Source: Xylaria sp. FL1777
Taxonomy: Eukaryota > Ascomycota > Sordariomycetes > Xylariales > Xylariaceae
Direction of reading: 5' to 3'
Length of the DNA stretch: 64,000 nt
Assembly: GCA_022578965.1 (NCBI GenBank)
Contig: MU400614.1
Span: forward strand, 62,001 to 126,000
Program-made: the position numbers and the translations under genes
The notes under the pieces: generated by a model
Databases searched by the model: none
Seen by the model: only the letters and a program-made list of their open reading frames with translations
What the model was told of the DNA's origin: nothing
In this document: piece after piece, positions 12,856 to 24,928 of the stretch
Layout of the letters: each line of letters begins with the position of its first letter
How positions within the stretch are numbered: position 1 is the stretch's first letter

Positions 12856-14764
12856 TATATAATATTGCCTTTATACACGCAGGTCGCAATTTTTAAATAA
12901 GCATAAAAAACTATTCTAATAATTATTAATCCTATTATTATTTAAATAGTTATATTGCTTATAAAAGCAACAAGTTTTGCTTAAAAAAAACTTATTTAAG
13001 TACTTTTAGCAGTTATATATACTGCTTAAAGAATAATAGTTATACTTATAACATATAAGCACGCTTGCTAAAAGCTAAAGCGTGCTACACTTTAAACATA
13101 AAAAGTTAAAGCTGCTATTTTTAATTTATAGCTTAATTAAAAGCAAAGCACTTTTTATAAACATTAACTAAAGGCATTTTATATTTTGTAGCTTTAAATA
13201 AACACTTTAAACTTTATTATTTATAGTATTATAAAGCGCAACAAGTAAGCTATTTTATAAAATTAACTATAATATTGCACTTATGTTTATTATAACATAA
13301 AAATTAAACGTTTTTTGTGTATAATTAGCAATAGTAATAATAAACTTTATAGTTAAATAATCTTTATTTTAGCTTAAAACAAAATTAAAGTTATAATCGT
13401 TTAAAGCACTTTAGTATTCTGTTTTTATTGCAATACTATATTACAAACATTTTTTTATAGTTGCTTTTATTAAGTAATAAACAAAAAGAACTATTAAAAA
13501 GCTTATTAAATCAAAGCTTAGCTTAAACTTAAGCTTTTTAAAACTTAAACAAGGATATTTTTTTTTTAAGTTCTGCAGCTTATAACATAGTTTATAAGCA
13601 ATTTCTAATAAAAATTGCTTAAGCGTTAAGTTTTTTTTGTTAATATTTAAGTTTATTACATTTTAGTTGCATTATTTTAGCATATTAAGTTATTATTATG
13701 TTTACTATAAAGTAATATTGCTGTTTTAAAATATTTTTTAAACAAAAAAAACGCTCTAAGTATAAAACAAATAAAAAACCTTCTTTTTAAACTAATTAAT
13801 TAATAAAATAGTAAAATAGTTGTTAAACTTATATTAGCTAATACTATATTTTGCAGTAATTTAAATTAAAGTGCTATATATATAGTTATAAAAGCATTAA
13901 TTAAACTAGCAAAATTTTTAGCAATAAAAAAAGTTCTAGTAAACTATAAGCTGCTTAAACAAAGATTTTTTTAGTAAATATAAATCTTGTTATAATAATA
14001 GCTTTTTAATAAAGTCTAAATGTATGCCGGTTTATAATATATTAAAAAGTTCCTTAAAACGCTTATTGCTATTATTAATAATCTTTTTAAAGTTTTAAAG
14101 CTGCTTTTTGCGTTTTAACCTTATGCTAAAAATTAAGTAAATTATGCTATAGTTTATAAAAGCATTAAACAAATACTTAAGCTTAGGTTCTTTAATTTTA
14201 AAATCCTTTTTGTTATAATAAGTATATAACTATTGTTTTAATAGCAGTAAAACAACTAAAGCTATGCTTCGTTTTATAAAGTTTATATTAATAAATGTCA
14301 TAAATAAATTATTAGCTGCATGGTTTGCTAATATTGCATAATTATTATAATTATTAATAAAGAATTTTGCGCAATTATATGCTACATTTAAAGAAAAGCT
14401 AAAAAAGCCAAAGTTAAACTATAATTAAAGCCCTGTTTAATTATAAAATCTAGTAAATATATCTTTATCTTTAGATTTTTTAAAAAAATCAAGCATATTT
14501 TTAGTTGTTTTGCTAACATATTGTTTAAATGCTTTTATATTAGCATAAAACAACTAGCTTAGCTTTTTAAAGTAGTTTTAATATTCTTTTAATATTTCTT
14601 TTTAAACTATAATGTATATTATACTTCTAAGAATAGTCCTAAGTACTTAAGTTGCATAAACAGGGTTTAAAAAAGCTACTTTTTTTGTTACTTAAAAGTA
14701 GCTTTAGCTGTTTTAAGTCCGGTTGCTCTTTTTGCAAATAATAGTGCTATTGTTTAACTTAGCT

Positions 14765-15050
14765 TTTTTAGCATTAACTAACTTATAATTAAAAGCAGGA
14801 GCTTTGTTTAAATCTAGGGTTTTAATATTATTATAATAACTATAATTAATGTTGCATTCCTTAAAATTAACTAGCTTATAGTTAAAAGCAAGAGCTTTAT
14901 ATTTGAGCTCCTTTAAATCTAGAGTTTTAATATTATAATAACTATAATTAGTATTATATTCGTTAAAATAGTAAGCCTTATACTTGGATTTCTCCAAGTT
15001 TAAAGTCTTAATATTATTGTAATTATTATAATTAGGTTTATTGCTGTTTT
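14765..15050 (-). repeat. Decayed repeat array with an open minus-strand frame
   Basis: The minus strand is open for 124 codons (15,087-14,713) and encodes internally repeated YNNIKTLDL and FNYKLVN segments about 35-40 residues apart. At the DNA level the phrase AAATCTAGAGTTTTAATATTA recurs near 14,809, 14,926 and 14,997. The composition is almost wholly Asn, Lys, Tyr and Leu, as expected for AT-rich repeats, so I do not call it a gene. Confidence 0.6.
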
Positions 15051-15327
15051 TAATAAGCTGTTTTAGTTTATTTTTAGCAGTAAGCATGTTTTAGTTTTTT
15101 ATTTTCTTAGTAGGCTAAATATATATAGCTAAATAAATAAAAGCGTTATTAAAGCTAAAAAAGAAAAAAAAAAAATATTGCTTCATTAATGTATAGTAGC
15201 AAAGTAAAATATTAAAAGTAGCAAGTTTAATATTACCACTTAATAAATAGCTAAAATATTAAAAGTATAATAAATAAAAGGTTAAGCTATTTAACTTACT
15301 TAATAAAAAGCAAAGTATAAAATAAGT

Positions 15328-15440
15328 ATAAACTAGCAAAAATAAACAAACTAACAAAAATAAACAAACTAGCAAAAATAAACAAACTAGCAAAAATAAA
15401 TAAACTAGCAAAAATATATAAACTAGCAAAAATAAATAGT
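15328..15440. repeat. 18-bp tandem array, AAACTAGCAAAAATAAAC
   Basis: Six near-identical head-to-tail copies of an 18-base unit occur. One copy has CTAACA in place of CTAGCA and one has ATATAT in place of AATAAA. The array ends in AAATAGTATTC. Confidence 0.9.
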
Positions 15441-16464
15441 ATTCTTTATATAATAATATAAAGCTAGCATTAATGTATATAAGTTAAAACTAATATAAGC
15501 TAACTAAGCAAAAAGTTTAAGTAAACTTATTAACTAAAAGAAATGTTGCTAATATACTTATTAATAAAAAAACACCTATAAATTAAAAGGATTTTTATTA
15601 ACACACTTATAAACTAAAATACTTTTATAAACTAAGAAAATCTTTATTAATACACCTATTAACTAAAAGACATCTATAAACTAAGAGATATATTACTAAA
15701 AACCTATTAACTAAAAGAATTATTGCTAAAAACCTGTTATTAAAAAATATATTAGCTAAAAAACGCATAACTAAAAAATATATAAAGTATAAAACGCGTT
15801 AATTTAAACAACACATTAAAAAAAGCTTTAAGCTTAAGATATTTACAAACAAAGACCTTAATATTAAAGCAACTATAATAAATAAGTACTTAGGCCTTTA
15901 TTATTATAAAGCTATAAAAAACCAAAGATTTTAACTTATATATAGTTATAGCTTAATTAAAAAACAATTATATATATATCTTATTTATATAATATTACAT
16001 TTACACAACATTATATATTGTTTATTTATAACACAACATAAACTATGTTTAAAAGCCCTTTACACTCCTTTTTAACCCTTTAGCTAAAGTCGTTATTTTT
16101 TTTTTTAAAACTAAAGGTTTGCAAAAATACGTAAATTAGTTAAGCTTAAAGATGTTGTGTAGTATAACTTACATAGCTATTTTTATAGCACTTATTATAT
16201 TTAAGCAGCATTTAAACAGTTATTAAAATGTTAAAAATAAGTTAATTGATGTTTTTAGTTGCTATACAAGCAACATAAACAAAACAATAAAAAAACGCAT
16301 TGTATGCTTTTATATACTTAACAATGTTAAAATAGCTGCAGGCCTTATATAGTAGTACTTAAAAGTAAACTAAGCAACGTGTTAAGTATTTCTTGGGATT
16401 TTAGCTAACAAAATAAAATAAGAATGGTTTCCTTTTATAAAATAAGTAACTATACTTTAAAGCT

Positions 16465-16665
16465 AAAATAACAACAGCAATAATAATAACAGCAATAATA
16501 ATAACAGCAATAATAATAATAGCAATAATAATAAAACAGAATCTAATAATGAAATAAAATCCGAACAATAGAACTAAATCTAATAATGAAACCGAAAATA
16601 ACAGGGGTGTTAATAACGGTAATGCTAACAACAGTAATACTAATAACAACAGCAATACTAAAAAT
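16465..16665. repeat. AGCAATAATAATAAC 15-bp array and related trinucleotide tract
   Basis: About four perfect or near-perfect copies of AGCAATAATAATAAC lie near 16,473-16,535. Looser AAC/AGT/AAT triplets follow near 16,605-16,665. The minus-strand open frame here is a run of Leu, Val and Ile codons generated by the repeat. Confidence 0.8.
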
Positions 16666-17559
16666 AAAGGCAACCTATATATTACACTTAAGCGCTTAAT
16701 AAGCTAAGCGTTTAGCTAAAACAAGGAAATGTCTCGATTAAAAAAATGAGCTTGCTTGATCTTAAATAAACTTAGGTTTAAAAAATAATATATTATCTAA
16801 TATGTGATAACACTGATTATTATTTGAAGTTTTGTACTTTTTTACCAGGAGCTATAAAATTAGTTGCTTATAATTTACATCGAGTTATAATATATATATA
16901 TGTGCTTAGTTAATTAATCGAAGTAACTTATAGTGGCTAGCTACGTTTAATTAGCTTAATTTAATATATTTTCTTAATTAAGGCGCTATAGATTTCTTAA
17001 TTACTAAAATTAGGACTACTTTAAAACTTACTGTTTTTGGTGTTTTATAAGCTATAAATTCGAAAATCCTATATAAATATTTTCTTAGGATTAGTAAACT
17101 TGCATAAAACTTCTTATACTTATGTTTTAAAGCTAACAAAGGTTAATAAGTATATAAAAAAGTTAACTTTAGTTAATTAACAAAGTTATATAGCTCATTT
17201 AGTGAACTAAGTGTAATGCTAAAATGCACTAAGTTTATTAAATCTTAGTTTATACTAGGTTTTACTTTTATTATAAATTAACTTTAGCATAGCTAATAAT
17301 TATTAAGATTAAGTGATTTTAATTAATTAATTAGTTAATTGCATTAAGTTTACTACATATAATAATCGCACAAAAAGCTATAGCTGCTAAAATTAAGTAA
17401 TTTTAATTTTAGCATATATTAAGCTAACTATATTAAGTTTACTGCACAAAAAGCTATAGCTACTTATTTATTTACTTATATATTATACTAATTAAACTAA
17501 TTTTAATTGCAAGTTAGTTTAACGTATAACTATTAATATTTAAAGGCATTTATACACTA

Positions 17560-18990
17560 CTTAGTAATAAAAAAGTGATAATATGCTATAAGCTATTATT
17601 AATACAAAAGGTTTTAGCAATTGCGCATTTACTAATTAATTATACAAGCTATAAACTAAGCACTAGAAGTATAAAAGCATTTATTAGTTAATATTATGTG
17701 GGCTATAAACTAAGCATTAAAAGTACAAAAGCATTTACTGGTTAATTATTATGTGGGCTACAAACTAAGCATAAAGGAGTGCTAAAATATACAAAGGCAT
17801 ATAAAAAGTGGCAGCACGTTTACTAAGTTAATTATACGGGCTACAAACTAAGCGTATTGATTAATTATATATATATTTATTAGTTAATTATGTAAGCTAT
17901 GCTAAGACATATAAACAGAAAGTAACAATTATTACATAGGCATTTATTAGTTAATTATGCAAACAAAGCACTAAGCTATGCTAAAATAACGTTAATTATG
18001 TAAGCTATAAGCATTTATTAGTTAATTATATAGGCATTTATTAGTTAATATATGGGCATTTATTGGTTAATTATACGGGCTATACTAAGACATATAAAAG
18101 CATATAAAAGGCTATGTAAGCATTTATTAGTTAATTATATAGGCTATAAACAAAGCACTAAGCTATGCTAAGATAACTTAATTACGTAAGCTATAAGCAT
18201 TTATTGGTTAATTATGTAAGCATTTATTAGCAATTATGCAAGCTATGCTAAAACATATAAAAACATACAGAAAGTAAAAAACAAAGCATTAAAAAGTGCT
18301 AAAATAAAAACTAGTAATTAATTATGTAAGCATTTACTAGTTAATTAAGTATATAAACAAAGCATTAAAAAGTGCTAAAATAATTAAGTTTAATAGTACA
18401 TTTAATATTTACTAATTAATTATATAAGCTATAAACAAAGCACTAAAGAGTGCTAAAACATATAAAAAGTAGTAATAACTGCGCATTTATTAGTTAGTTA
18501 TATAAGTACTTACTAGTTAATTATATAAGCTATAAACTAAAACTAAAAGTGTTAAAATAATTAAGTTTAATAGTTAATTATATAAGCTATAAGCATTTAT
18601 TAGTTAATTATGCAAGCTATACTAAAAGTGCTAATATAACTAAGTTTAAACGTTTATTAATTAATTATGTAAGCATTTATTAGTTAACTATAAAGGTTAT
18701 AAACTAAGCACTAAAAGTGCTAAAACATATAAAAGCATTAAGTACTTACTATATATAAAAAGCAGCAAGCATTTATTACTTGCAGTTAATTATATAAGCA
18801 TTTATAAATAAATATACATAAGTAAGCATTAAAGTGCTAACTTAGCTAGTTTAATGATTAATTAAATATTAAGGCATTTATTAGTACTGGTTAATTAATA
18901 ACTAAGTGTGTGAGCTATAAGCTAAGGTTAAGTTTAGCAAGTGCTAAAATAACTAAGTGTTAATTATGTAGGTTAATTGTGTGAGCATTT
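17560..18990. repeat. 1.4-kb minisatellite built on TTAGTTAATTAT(G)TAAGC
   Basis: The motif CATTTATTAGTTAATTATGT followed by AAGCTATAAACTAAGCACTA recurs more than 25 times with variable spacers. Accessory motifs are CATATAAAAGCATATAAAA and the small dyad AGCACTAAAAGTGCT. Units are permuted and of uneven length, so the array has a higher-order, scrambled structure. No coding potential is seen. Confidence 0.85.
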
Positions 18991-19599
18991 ATTAAACTAA
19001 GCTAATATAGTTTATATAAAAGCTTTACTAAAGGTTAAGTTTAAAGCACTTAGTGTACTAAATATTTTAATTAATACTTATGCTTTTAGAAAGTTTTCTA
19101 AAGGCTTATTTATATATTTATATCTTTAGTAAATAATGCTAATAACTAATGCTAGTTTTATTAAGTAATCTTTATAGTAATTAAAGCTATATTTTTTATA
19201 TTTAACTATTTTAGGAGATTTACTATTTAAAACACAACGCGTTAAGTTATTATTAAGGGTTTATAGTTTAGTGCTAAACTTGGGATAAAAAAGTAACTAT
19301 TAAACTATATAAACTTGCTTAAATAAAAAAACAACAGTGAAATAGTAACAAAGGAAAATGTACGCTAAAGACTATTTGTAAGCATATAAGCAGTTTTTAT
19401 ATAGCATATGTTTACTTTATTAAACCGGTAAGCTTTTTAAACATACAAAAACTTAATAAAGGTATGCTTTGTTTTATAGTGATAATTGGCCTTTTTAGTA
19501 AGTTAAGTTTATTATGCTTTAATGTTTATATTTAATTTAATAATGAATTATAGCTATAAATAATAGCTAACTTAAAAAAATCGAGGTTTTTTAAAAAAT

Positions 19600-19735
19600 A
19601 CTAAGGATTTTTTATTATTACTACTATTATTACTACTATTATTATTATTATTATTATATTAGCAACTAATTGTTTATATATACTAGGGCTTTATAAATAA
19701 ACTTGATTTTTTTAGCTAAATATAGTGGCCTAAAT
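19600..19735 (+). repeat. Copy 1 of (ACT)n + CTAGTAGCCTAAGTAAT module
   Basis: An ATTACTACTATTATT-type triplet tract (about 19,612-19,660) is followed by TTGATTTTTTTAGCTAAATA then TAGTGGCCTAAATAA near 19,695-19,735. It is the most AT-shifted of three related copies; the others start at about 21,000 and 21,220. Confidence 0.6.
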
Positions 19736-19759
19736 AACTATATAAGGTACACATGTGTA

Positions 19760-20045
19760 ATTTATGCCTTTTTTTGCTAGCAATATATAGTTTCTCTTTA
19801 GGTATCTTAGTATGTTTTTTTTTGCTAGCATGCAAGTTTTAGCTTAAGTAGTACAAAGCTGCAGTGTAATATATAGCTTTTCTTTAGGTGTTTATGCCTT
19901 TTTTTGCTGCTTCTTTTTGCTAGCGTGCTAGTTTTAGCTTAAGTTATATAAAGCTGCAATATATAATTTCTCTTTAGGTATTTATGCTTTGCTAGCAATA
20001 TATGTATTTCTTTTTAAGTATTAATGCTTTTTTTTGCGTTTTTTA
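19760..20045. repeat. Irregular tandem repeat with TATGCCTTTTTTTGCTAGCA
   Basis: The phrases TTTCTCTTTAGGTATTTATG, TTTTGCTAGCA and GTTTTAGCTTAAGT..AAAGCTGCA recur two to four times at uneven distances of about 40-130 bases. Copies decay toward the right end. Confidence 0.7.
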
Positions 20046-20999
20046 TTTATTTTGTAGCAAAAAATAAACTAAAAAGTTTATATTTTAGCTGTTTAATTAT
20101 AAGTAATTTTTTAAGTAAAACTAACTTTTATAAATAAGCAGCTTAAGTTTTAAATATTTTATTAAGTTAAAACTTAACCTTTTTTATTGCTGCTATTATA
20201 TTATTATTTTTTATTATTTCCTTTTATTTTGCATTATTTCCCTTTATTTTATACTACTTTTTTTTACTTTATATTACTTTATAAGCATAATAAAAAACAA
20301 TTATAGCAAATATAATTTTACAAAAAGCTACTAATGTTATTATTTATATTAGTAAAGTAAAAATTATTTATATGATTATTATATGTTTACTTTATTATTT
20401 ATATGCTAATTAAAAGCTTTATATAATTTATAATAGCACTTTTTAAGATTTTTTTCGTTTAAAAAAAAAAAAGGTATATAATAGCAGTTTTTAAGCATTA
20501 ATCCTTAGTTAACTAAACAGCATTACTTTTGTTCTTAATAATGTTAACATTATACTTAATATAAAGCTTAAGTTAATTATTTATTATAGATTTATTAAAA
20601 ATAAGTCCTATAGCGCAGTATATAATATATTAGCTTAGTTTTTATAAAGCATATATGCTTTTAAGTTTAAGGTTTATTATATAAGCTATTAATTTTGCTA
20701 TAATAAAAATAACAAAAAGCTTACTAAAGTTTATATAAAAGCATACACTTAAGTTAAAAAAAAGAAAACTTAAAACATTAAATATATAATAAATAAAATG
20801 CATTATAATTAAAGTTAAGGCTTTTAAAAAATAAAGCTGCTTTACTAAAAGCAAAGTAAGCAAGTAAGCAAAATATATAATAGTTGTAATATAATTAAAA
20901 TTTAGTATAAAAGCATAATAAACAAAGTAAATAACGTTTAAAATTAATAGTTAAGTTTTAATGCAGCATAAAATAAACAATTTATTAAGTATTTATAAC

Positions 21000-21145
21000 A
21001 AGTTATATACTACTAACATTATTAATACTACTAATACTACTAATACTATTAATATTACTAATTTTACTAACCATTAAATAGCTACTAAGTCTACTAAATA
21101 GTTGATTTTTTCAGCTAAATCTAGTAGCCTAAGTAATAATACCTA
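21000..21145 (+). repeat. Copy 2 of (ACT)n + CTAGTAGCCTAAGTAAT module
   Basis: An AATACTACTAATACTATTAA tract is followed by GTTGATTTTTTCAGCTAAAT and CTAGTAGCCTAAGTAATAAT at about 21,101-21,140. It is intermediate in base composition between copy 1 (19.6 kb) and copy 3 (21.2-21.4 kb). Confidence 0.65.
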
Positions 21146-21189
21146 ACAGCATAAGTGCTGCATAGCTAGCACAACTAACTGCAGCTAGC

Positions 21190-21645
21190 AAAGCTAACAC
21201 ATAGACTACCTGCTTTTACCACTTATTATTTCTACTACTTACTACTTTTACCACTTGTTACTTTCACTACCTGCTACTTCCACTACCTGCTACTTCCACT
21301 ACCTGCTACTTCCACCACCTGCTACTTCCACCTACCCTACCTACATTGTACCCTCCTACATCACCAGCGCTACCAGCACCACCAACCAACGATTGATCTT
21401 AATTTCCCCGTCCGAATCTAGTAGCCTAGGTAATCCTTGCAAGTCACTTCTATTTCCACTTTTCCATTTCTATCTCTATCTCCATCTCCATTTCTGTTTC
21501 AACCTCCTGCGCTGCTTTCTACCTACCCTTACTGCGTACTTTCAGCCTCTGTATCTTCCATCACCGTTCGGCCACCTTAAGTTATAATGCCAGAGTATTG
21601 CGCCTCCATCTCTGCAACCGTAGAAGTATACGCAAGTTGTCAATG
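21190..21645 (+). repeat. Copy 3 of the module: GC-richer island with 16-bp ACCTGCTACTTCCACT array
   Basis: This island keeps normal C and G content inside the AT block. It holds about five copies of the 16-base unit CTACTTCCACTACCTG (about 21,245-21,335), then GATTGATCTTAATTTCCCCG and AATCTAGTAGCCTAGGTAAT at 21,391-21,435. These correspond to the RIP-shifted versions at 19.7 and 21.1 kb. A 110-codon open frame (21,255-21,587) follows the repeat. It is Leu, Tyr, Thr and Pro rich, has no recognisable domain, and is probably not a gene. Confidence 0.65.
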
Positions 21646-22434
21646 TGTACGCTGCAGCATATATATAGTCCCAGCTGCTAATAAAACCATACAAGTACTA
21701 TACCTTATGCTTAAACATATTTAAAACATCGTTTTAGCTAAGGTTATTTAGTAAGCATTGCTATTACGTTATGTTTATTTTAATTTATTTAGGTAGCTAA
21801 TTAACTTTTAAGGTTAAAGCTATAATGCTTTATTTTTAAAATAAAGCATTATATGCAAAACAAAGTAACTATAATTAACCTTTTTAAACGATTTATATTA
21901 AGTAATAATTAAATGTTTTACGTGCTTATAAAATTTACTTTAATTATTATAACATATTTATTATATTAAATAGCAATATTATTATATTAAATATATATAA
22001 ATAGATTTACTACTATATTTATTATATTTAGTATAACTAAAGCATTAATAATGCTTTTTTGTTAAGTTAGCTTTTTGCTGCTATATTATAACATTAAAGC
22101 AGCTTTTATAAAGTTATATAATTTAATTTTTTTAATTTATATATATATAAACTACTTTAAAAAATTACTATTTGTTTAAACAATTATAAAACTAAAAAAT
22201 TTACTTAAATAGCAAAAAACTATTAAGTTAAAAATAAGCTATAAGTTAAAGTATTAACACAAATAATAGCAATTATATTAGTTTTAACTATTATTGCTTA
22301 GCAAACTACATTTAAAGCTTTAAGTTAAAGCAAAAACTTTGTTTGTTTTATTTGCTAGCGTAGATTTAACTAGCTAAAATTAGTTAGTTAGCTAAAATAG
22401 CTGCTATAGTTAATTTAAGTAATATAATTGCTTG

Positions 22435-22625
22435 CTTTTTTTGCTTTTTGCATATATAAGTATTTTTTGCTTTTTGCATATATAAATATTTTCTGCTTTT
22501 TACATGTATATTTTTTACGTCTGTATGTTTTTTCTGCGTATGTATGTTTCTTCTGCTTACAGCTTTAAATGCATAAGTACTGCAATGTAGAGGTAGAAGT
22601 ACTATAATGTAGAGGTATATACATA
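22435..22625. repeat. Tandem repeats at the AT/GC boundary
   Basis: About four to five decayed copies of TTTTTGCTTTTTGCATATAT lie at 22,435-22,555. They are followed by two copies of AAGTACTGCAATGTAGAGGT near 22,577 and 22,598. Base composition changes to gene-like within the next 60 bases. Confidence 0.7.
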
Positions 22626-22912
22626 TGCATATGCAGAAGTAGGCAAGTATATGTACTCCTAAGACAACTCCCGAGACATGTTTTAAGAGCTGAAACTATA
22701 CCCAAAAATGGCAAATCGAGACCTTAGCAGGAAAGTTGTCCAGTAAGCAATTCTTGCGCTCAAATCCTTCCTGTTTAAGTAACCTTTGGACCAGAAAGGC
22801 TACTATTCGGGTCTATTTCATGTATTGGGAGCTTCTTATGGATAATATCCATATATTTCGCTCAGATATCCAGATATAGTGATTACTGACAGCGAGCGTT
22901 GACAGTACTATC

Positions 22913-24587
22913 ATGGGTTCTAATTCTTTTAATTTTACCATGACATACCACGACATACAGAGTGCAACGTGCTCAACATGCAAAGCTGTCGAGGATTTGG
23001 TATGTATTAAAACCTGCTGTTCCTGTTACCTCACTGTCTCGGTCCTGTATGATTCGTCAGACCGTATGACGCTGAACTTAAGAGATCTAGGCTAACATAC
23101 TTCTACGTAGTCTAGTTACTGGGTGCCTCCTCTATATTACCATGCAGAGAACGGCAGTTTTATTCCTGTTAGGCAGAGCGGAGGTGCATTGATCTACTAT
23201 TTGTGAGCATCCTGCTGGAACTACATAATCCGCGATCACTAGAAGACTGACTTGCAGTAGGCAGCGCTCAGATCCCAAAGATCCCAACGCAGCGGAGGGC
23301 CTTATTCCTTTCCCTGAGGACTTCCGCATGATTGCTGGAACTCCAAGCAACCGCAACTTCACCGACACCCCGGACCAACGAGCCGTGTCCTTCGTCTGCC
23401 TTGGAACTGAAGGCCCAGCTACTTTTGAGCTTCCTAACAGAAACTGTCCTGGGGGGCTACGGACCCAGCTCATTATGCCGGCTTGCTGGGATGGTCTGAA
23501 TCTGGACTCCCCGGACCACAAAAGCCACATGGCATATCCGAGCGGCCTCGATAATGGCGTCTGCCCAGATTCTCATCCGAAACGCTTCATCACCATATTC
23601 TACGAAGTGACCTGGAGTGTAGACGATTTCAAGGACATGTGGTATGGTAACAAACAGCCTTTCGTATTCTCTCATGGGTAAGTTCCTCCGTCTACGCGCC
23701 TCCTGCACTTGAGTCTCGGCCATTCCAATATATGGGATGCTAATATATGACAAAGAGACCCTACAGGTTACGGTTACCACGGTGACTTCATAAATGGCTG
23801 GAATATCCCAACCCTCCAGAAGGCAATCAACGAATGCAATGCTGCAAGCGGCAACATCGAAGAATGCGGCGCCTTTACATTGCGCGACGACGACGATATG
23901 ACATCTTGTAAAGTTTTGCCTCGCGTTAACGAGTCTATAGGCGGCATCCTCCCAGCCCTCCCAGGCTGCAACCCAGTTCAGGCTGGTCCTGAACCTGCGG
24001 TGCAACAATCAGGTCAGTCCGCTGGGGCCCTTTATGCCCCTTTGACATGTCTTAGGAGCGTAAATTGCCGAGTCTAATTAAGAGGGTTTTTAACTCCCAC
24101 TACTACCTAGCCAGACCCCTTAAATCTTCCCAATTTTTCTCTTTCGAAATGACAATTACTAACTCTGGAGTATTCAATAGACTGCCGCGACGTAGCTAAG
24201 ATCGGCGACCCCATTCTCCCTTTCACAGATATGACGCAGAAACTGGGCTGGAAGTACGTCGCGTGTGCTAAAGATCCAGCGGGACAAAGCCGCACGCTCC
24301 CGGACGTGTCCATTGACCAGTCAGACATGACGGTCGAGAAATGCATATCGACATGCAGCGACAAGGGCTTCGAATACGCCGGTCTCGAGTTCAAATCCCA
24401 GTGCTTCTGCGGTCATAATGTCCCGCAGGATCGCCTGCCGACAAACGGTACACAGGGCGACTGCAGCTTGCCGTGTGCCGGTAATTCGAACCAGTTCTGC
24501 GGCGGGGCAGCGCGCGTTTCTATCTACACAAAATGTCCTGATCCCTCGAACTGCGTAAACTACGATGACGACCATGCTAAGTCGTAG
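22913..24587 (+). CDS. DUF1996-WSC domain secreted protein, 5' end missing
   Basis: Exons rebuilt by phase are <22,913-22,999, 23,111-23,202, 23,261-23,677, 23,756-24,012 and 24,229-24,587, giving 403 visible residues. The first four encode most of a DUF1996 domain: GSNSFNFTMTYHD, a CSTC pair, SSYWVPPLYYH, FRMIAG, then MPACWDG, DHKSHMAYPSG and GYGYHGDF. The last exon encodes a complete WSC domain with its eight cysteines (WKYVAC to YTKC), a carbohydrate-binding fold. Such proteins are usually secreted or wall-associated. The usual DUF1996 start (signal peptide, then about 40 residues with a conserved HxH) is not found between the AT boundary and 22,913, and an in-frame stop lies near 22,881. 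Either the first exon was lost at the boundary or it lies beyond an intron I cannot see. Five consistent introns suggest recent function. The family's molecular activity is unknown. Confidence 0.8.
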
Positions 24588-24928
24588 TCACATTGATCTC
24601 TTCTCTTCTATCTATACAATCGATTATATTTATCAAGATTTTTGTGATATGCGTGTAGTTCATCCATCTATCCATCGACTCATACATAGTTCAGGGTCAG
24701 CATGAATAGGAGTTCAAATGTGAGTTGCTGCAGCAGCAATACACAGTACTTTATGTTGGTTATTCTCTACCAAAATGTATTTATAGAATCATGACTCTTA
24801 ACTATATGCCCCTACATCCGTGAAATCAAACGCTCTGACATAAGAAATCCAATACAATATTCGGCTTAATGCCAAATGCCTCGTAACCAATCGTTACAGT
24901 CGTAAAAAGTAACGAGCCGTGGGTGCAT
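24588..24928. other. Intergenic: convergent 3' regions
   Basis: This 340-base gap separates the 3' ends of the DUF1996-WSC gene and the inositol oxygenase gene, which converge. It is mildly AT-rich, as expected of 3' untranslated sequence. I see no other gene or repeat. Confidence 0.6.

Larger units (their letters stand above)
1..22600. other. AT-rich, RIP-like degraded repeat block
   Basis: The sequence is dominated by A and T. TpA is very frequent and GC-rich stretches are almost absent, apart from small islands near 10,200-10,500 and 21,190-21,640. Open frames are short and low in complexity, and none encodes a recognisable domain. The block is largely made of diverged tandem and dispersed repeats, listed separately. 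Repeat copies that align without gaps, such as the 120-bp array near 620-920, differ only by C/T or G/A changes. That is the signature expected of repeat-induced point mutation in Pezizomycotina. I infer a heterochromatic compartment of ruined mobile elements and satellites. It could be subtelomeric or pericentromeric; no telomeric TTAGGG run is visible. Stretches between the listed repeats hold nothing I can name. Confidence 0.85.

Noticed and set aside
14713..15087. 124-codon frame as a possible repeat protein gene
   Set aside because: The product is only Asn/Lys/Tyr/Leu repeats in strongly AT-rich DNA, with no conserved non-AT codons.
15328..15440. Possible CRISPR-like array
   Set aside because: Head-to-tail 18-bp units without unique spacers in a fungal genome are a minisatellite.
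16401..16673. Leu/Val/Ile-rich 90-codon frame resembling membrane helices
   Set aside because: The hydrophobic string is produced by AAT/AAC/AGC repeats read on the minus strand.
21255..21587. 110-codon open frame in the GC island of the AT block
   Set aside because: The N-terminal half is the 16-bp repeat read in frame, and the rest is low-complexity Leu/Tyr/Phe/Pro. There is no domain, intron or plausible start context.
23457..24008. 183-codon minus-strand open frame opposite the DUF1996 gene
   Set aside because: It is antisense to exons and introns with clear family motifs on the plus strand, and its own product shows no recognisable domain.
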